Of a stretch of 64,000 nt of DNA, positions 63,851 to 64,000 are shown in pieces. Numbering within the stretch: position 1 is the first letter of the stretch; every line of letters starts with the position of its first letter. The translations under genes were made by a program, and so were the position numbers. The notes below the pieces were generated by a model, which ran no database searches, was not told the DNA's origin, and saw only the letters and a program-made list of their open reading frames with translations. The DNA comes from Prochlorococcus sp. AG-355-B23 (GTDB lineage: Bacteria; Cyanobacteriota; Cyanobacteriia; PCC-6307; Cyanobiaceae): positions 1-64,000 of the forward strand of contig QCDJ01000005.1 of NCBI GenBank assembly GCA_003280935.1, in the 5' to 3' direction.

Positions 63851-64000
63851 ATGAAACTTAATCAAATAATTAATCTACATAAGGGGCTCACTGCATTTGT
63901 AGTGATAGGTTTCATGATTTTTTTTGATAATTTTACGATCGCTCCCTACGTTTATTTAGCTCTGCATGGTACTTATGGATTACTTTGGCTTCTAAAAGAA
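63851..64000 (+). CDS. Membrane protein, truncated by window end
   Basis: MKLNQIINLHKGLTAFVVIGFMIFFDNFTIAPYVYLALHGTYGLLWLLKE open to the window edge. Confidence 0.7.
   Translation, partial: MKLNQIINLHKGLTAFVVIGFMIFFDNFTIAPYVYLALHGTYGLLWLLKE

Noticed and set aside
1-64000. CRISPR array, prophage, transposon, toxin-antitoxin or restriction system
   Set aside because: No regularly spaced repeats, integrase/transposase motifs, or recognisable defence protein sequences seen on either strand

Overview
This window is a gene-dense, AT-rich picocyanobacterial chromosome segment. Gene content and synteny resemble high-light Prochlorococcus: Ni-SOD, a short HLIP, kaiBC next to rplU-rpmA without kaiA, clpR-clpP, and ddl-ftsQ-ftsZ. 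It is mostly core housekeeping sequence. It holds about 60 protein genes, tRNA-Leu(CAA), tRNA-His(GTG), tRNA-Gly(TCC), tRNA-Val(GAC) and the SRP RNA (minus strand, between ftsZ and panB). I see no CRISPR array, prophage, IS element or obvious defence island, and no strong candidate for a wholly new multi-gene system. The items most worth a second look are small. (1) Two genes, sodX and a SpoU methyltransferase, have conserved N-termini that extend upstream of any ATG/GTG/TTG in frame. For sodX the frame opens at an ATC overlapping the sodN stop codon (TAATC). (2) A translationally coupled pair of 35/36-aa membrane-protein-like ORFs, missing from the ORF track, lies between murA and tRNA-Leu. 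(3) argD starts 5 nt after the tRNA-Leu 3' end, so tRNA processing should leave a nearly leaderless mRNA. (4) tRNA-Val(GAC) appears to carry C at the normally invariant U33. (5) Several convergent gene pairs overlap at their stop codons. Family names come from recognising protein motifs by eye; no database search was run.
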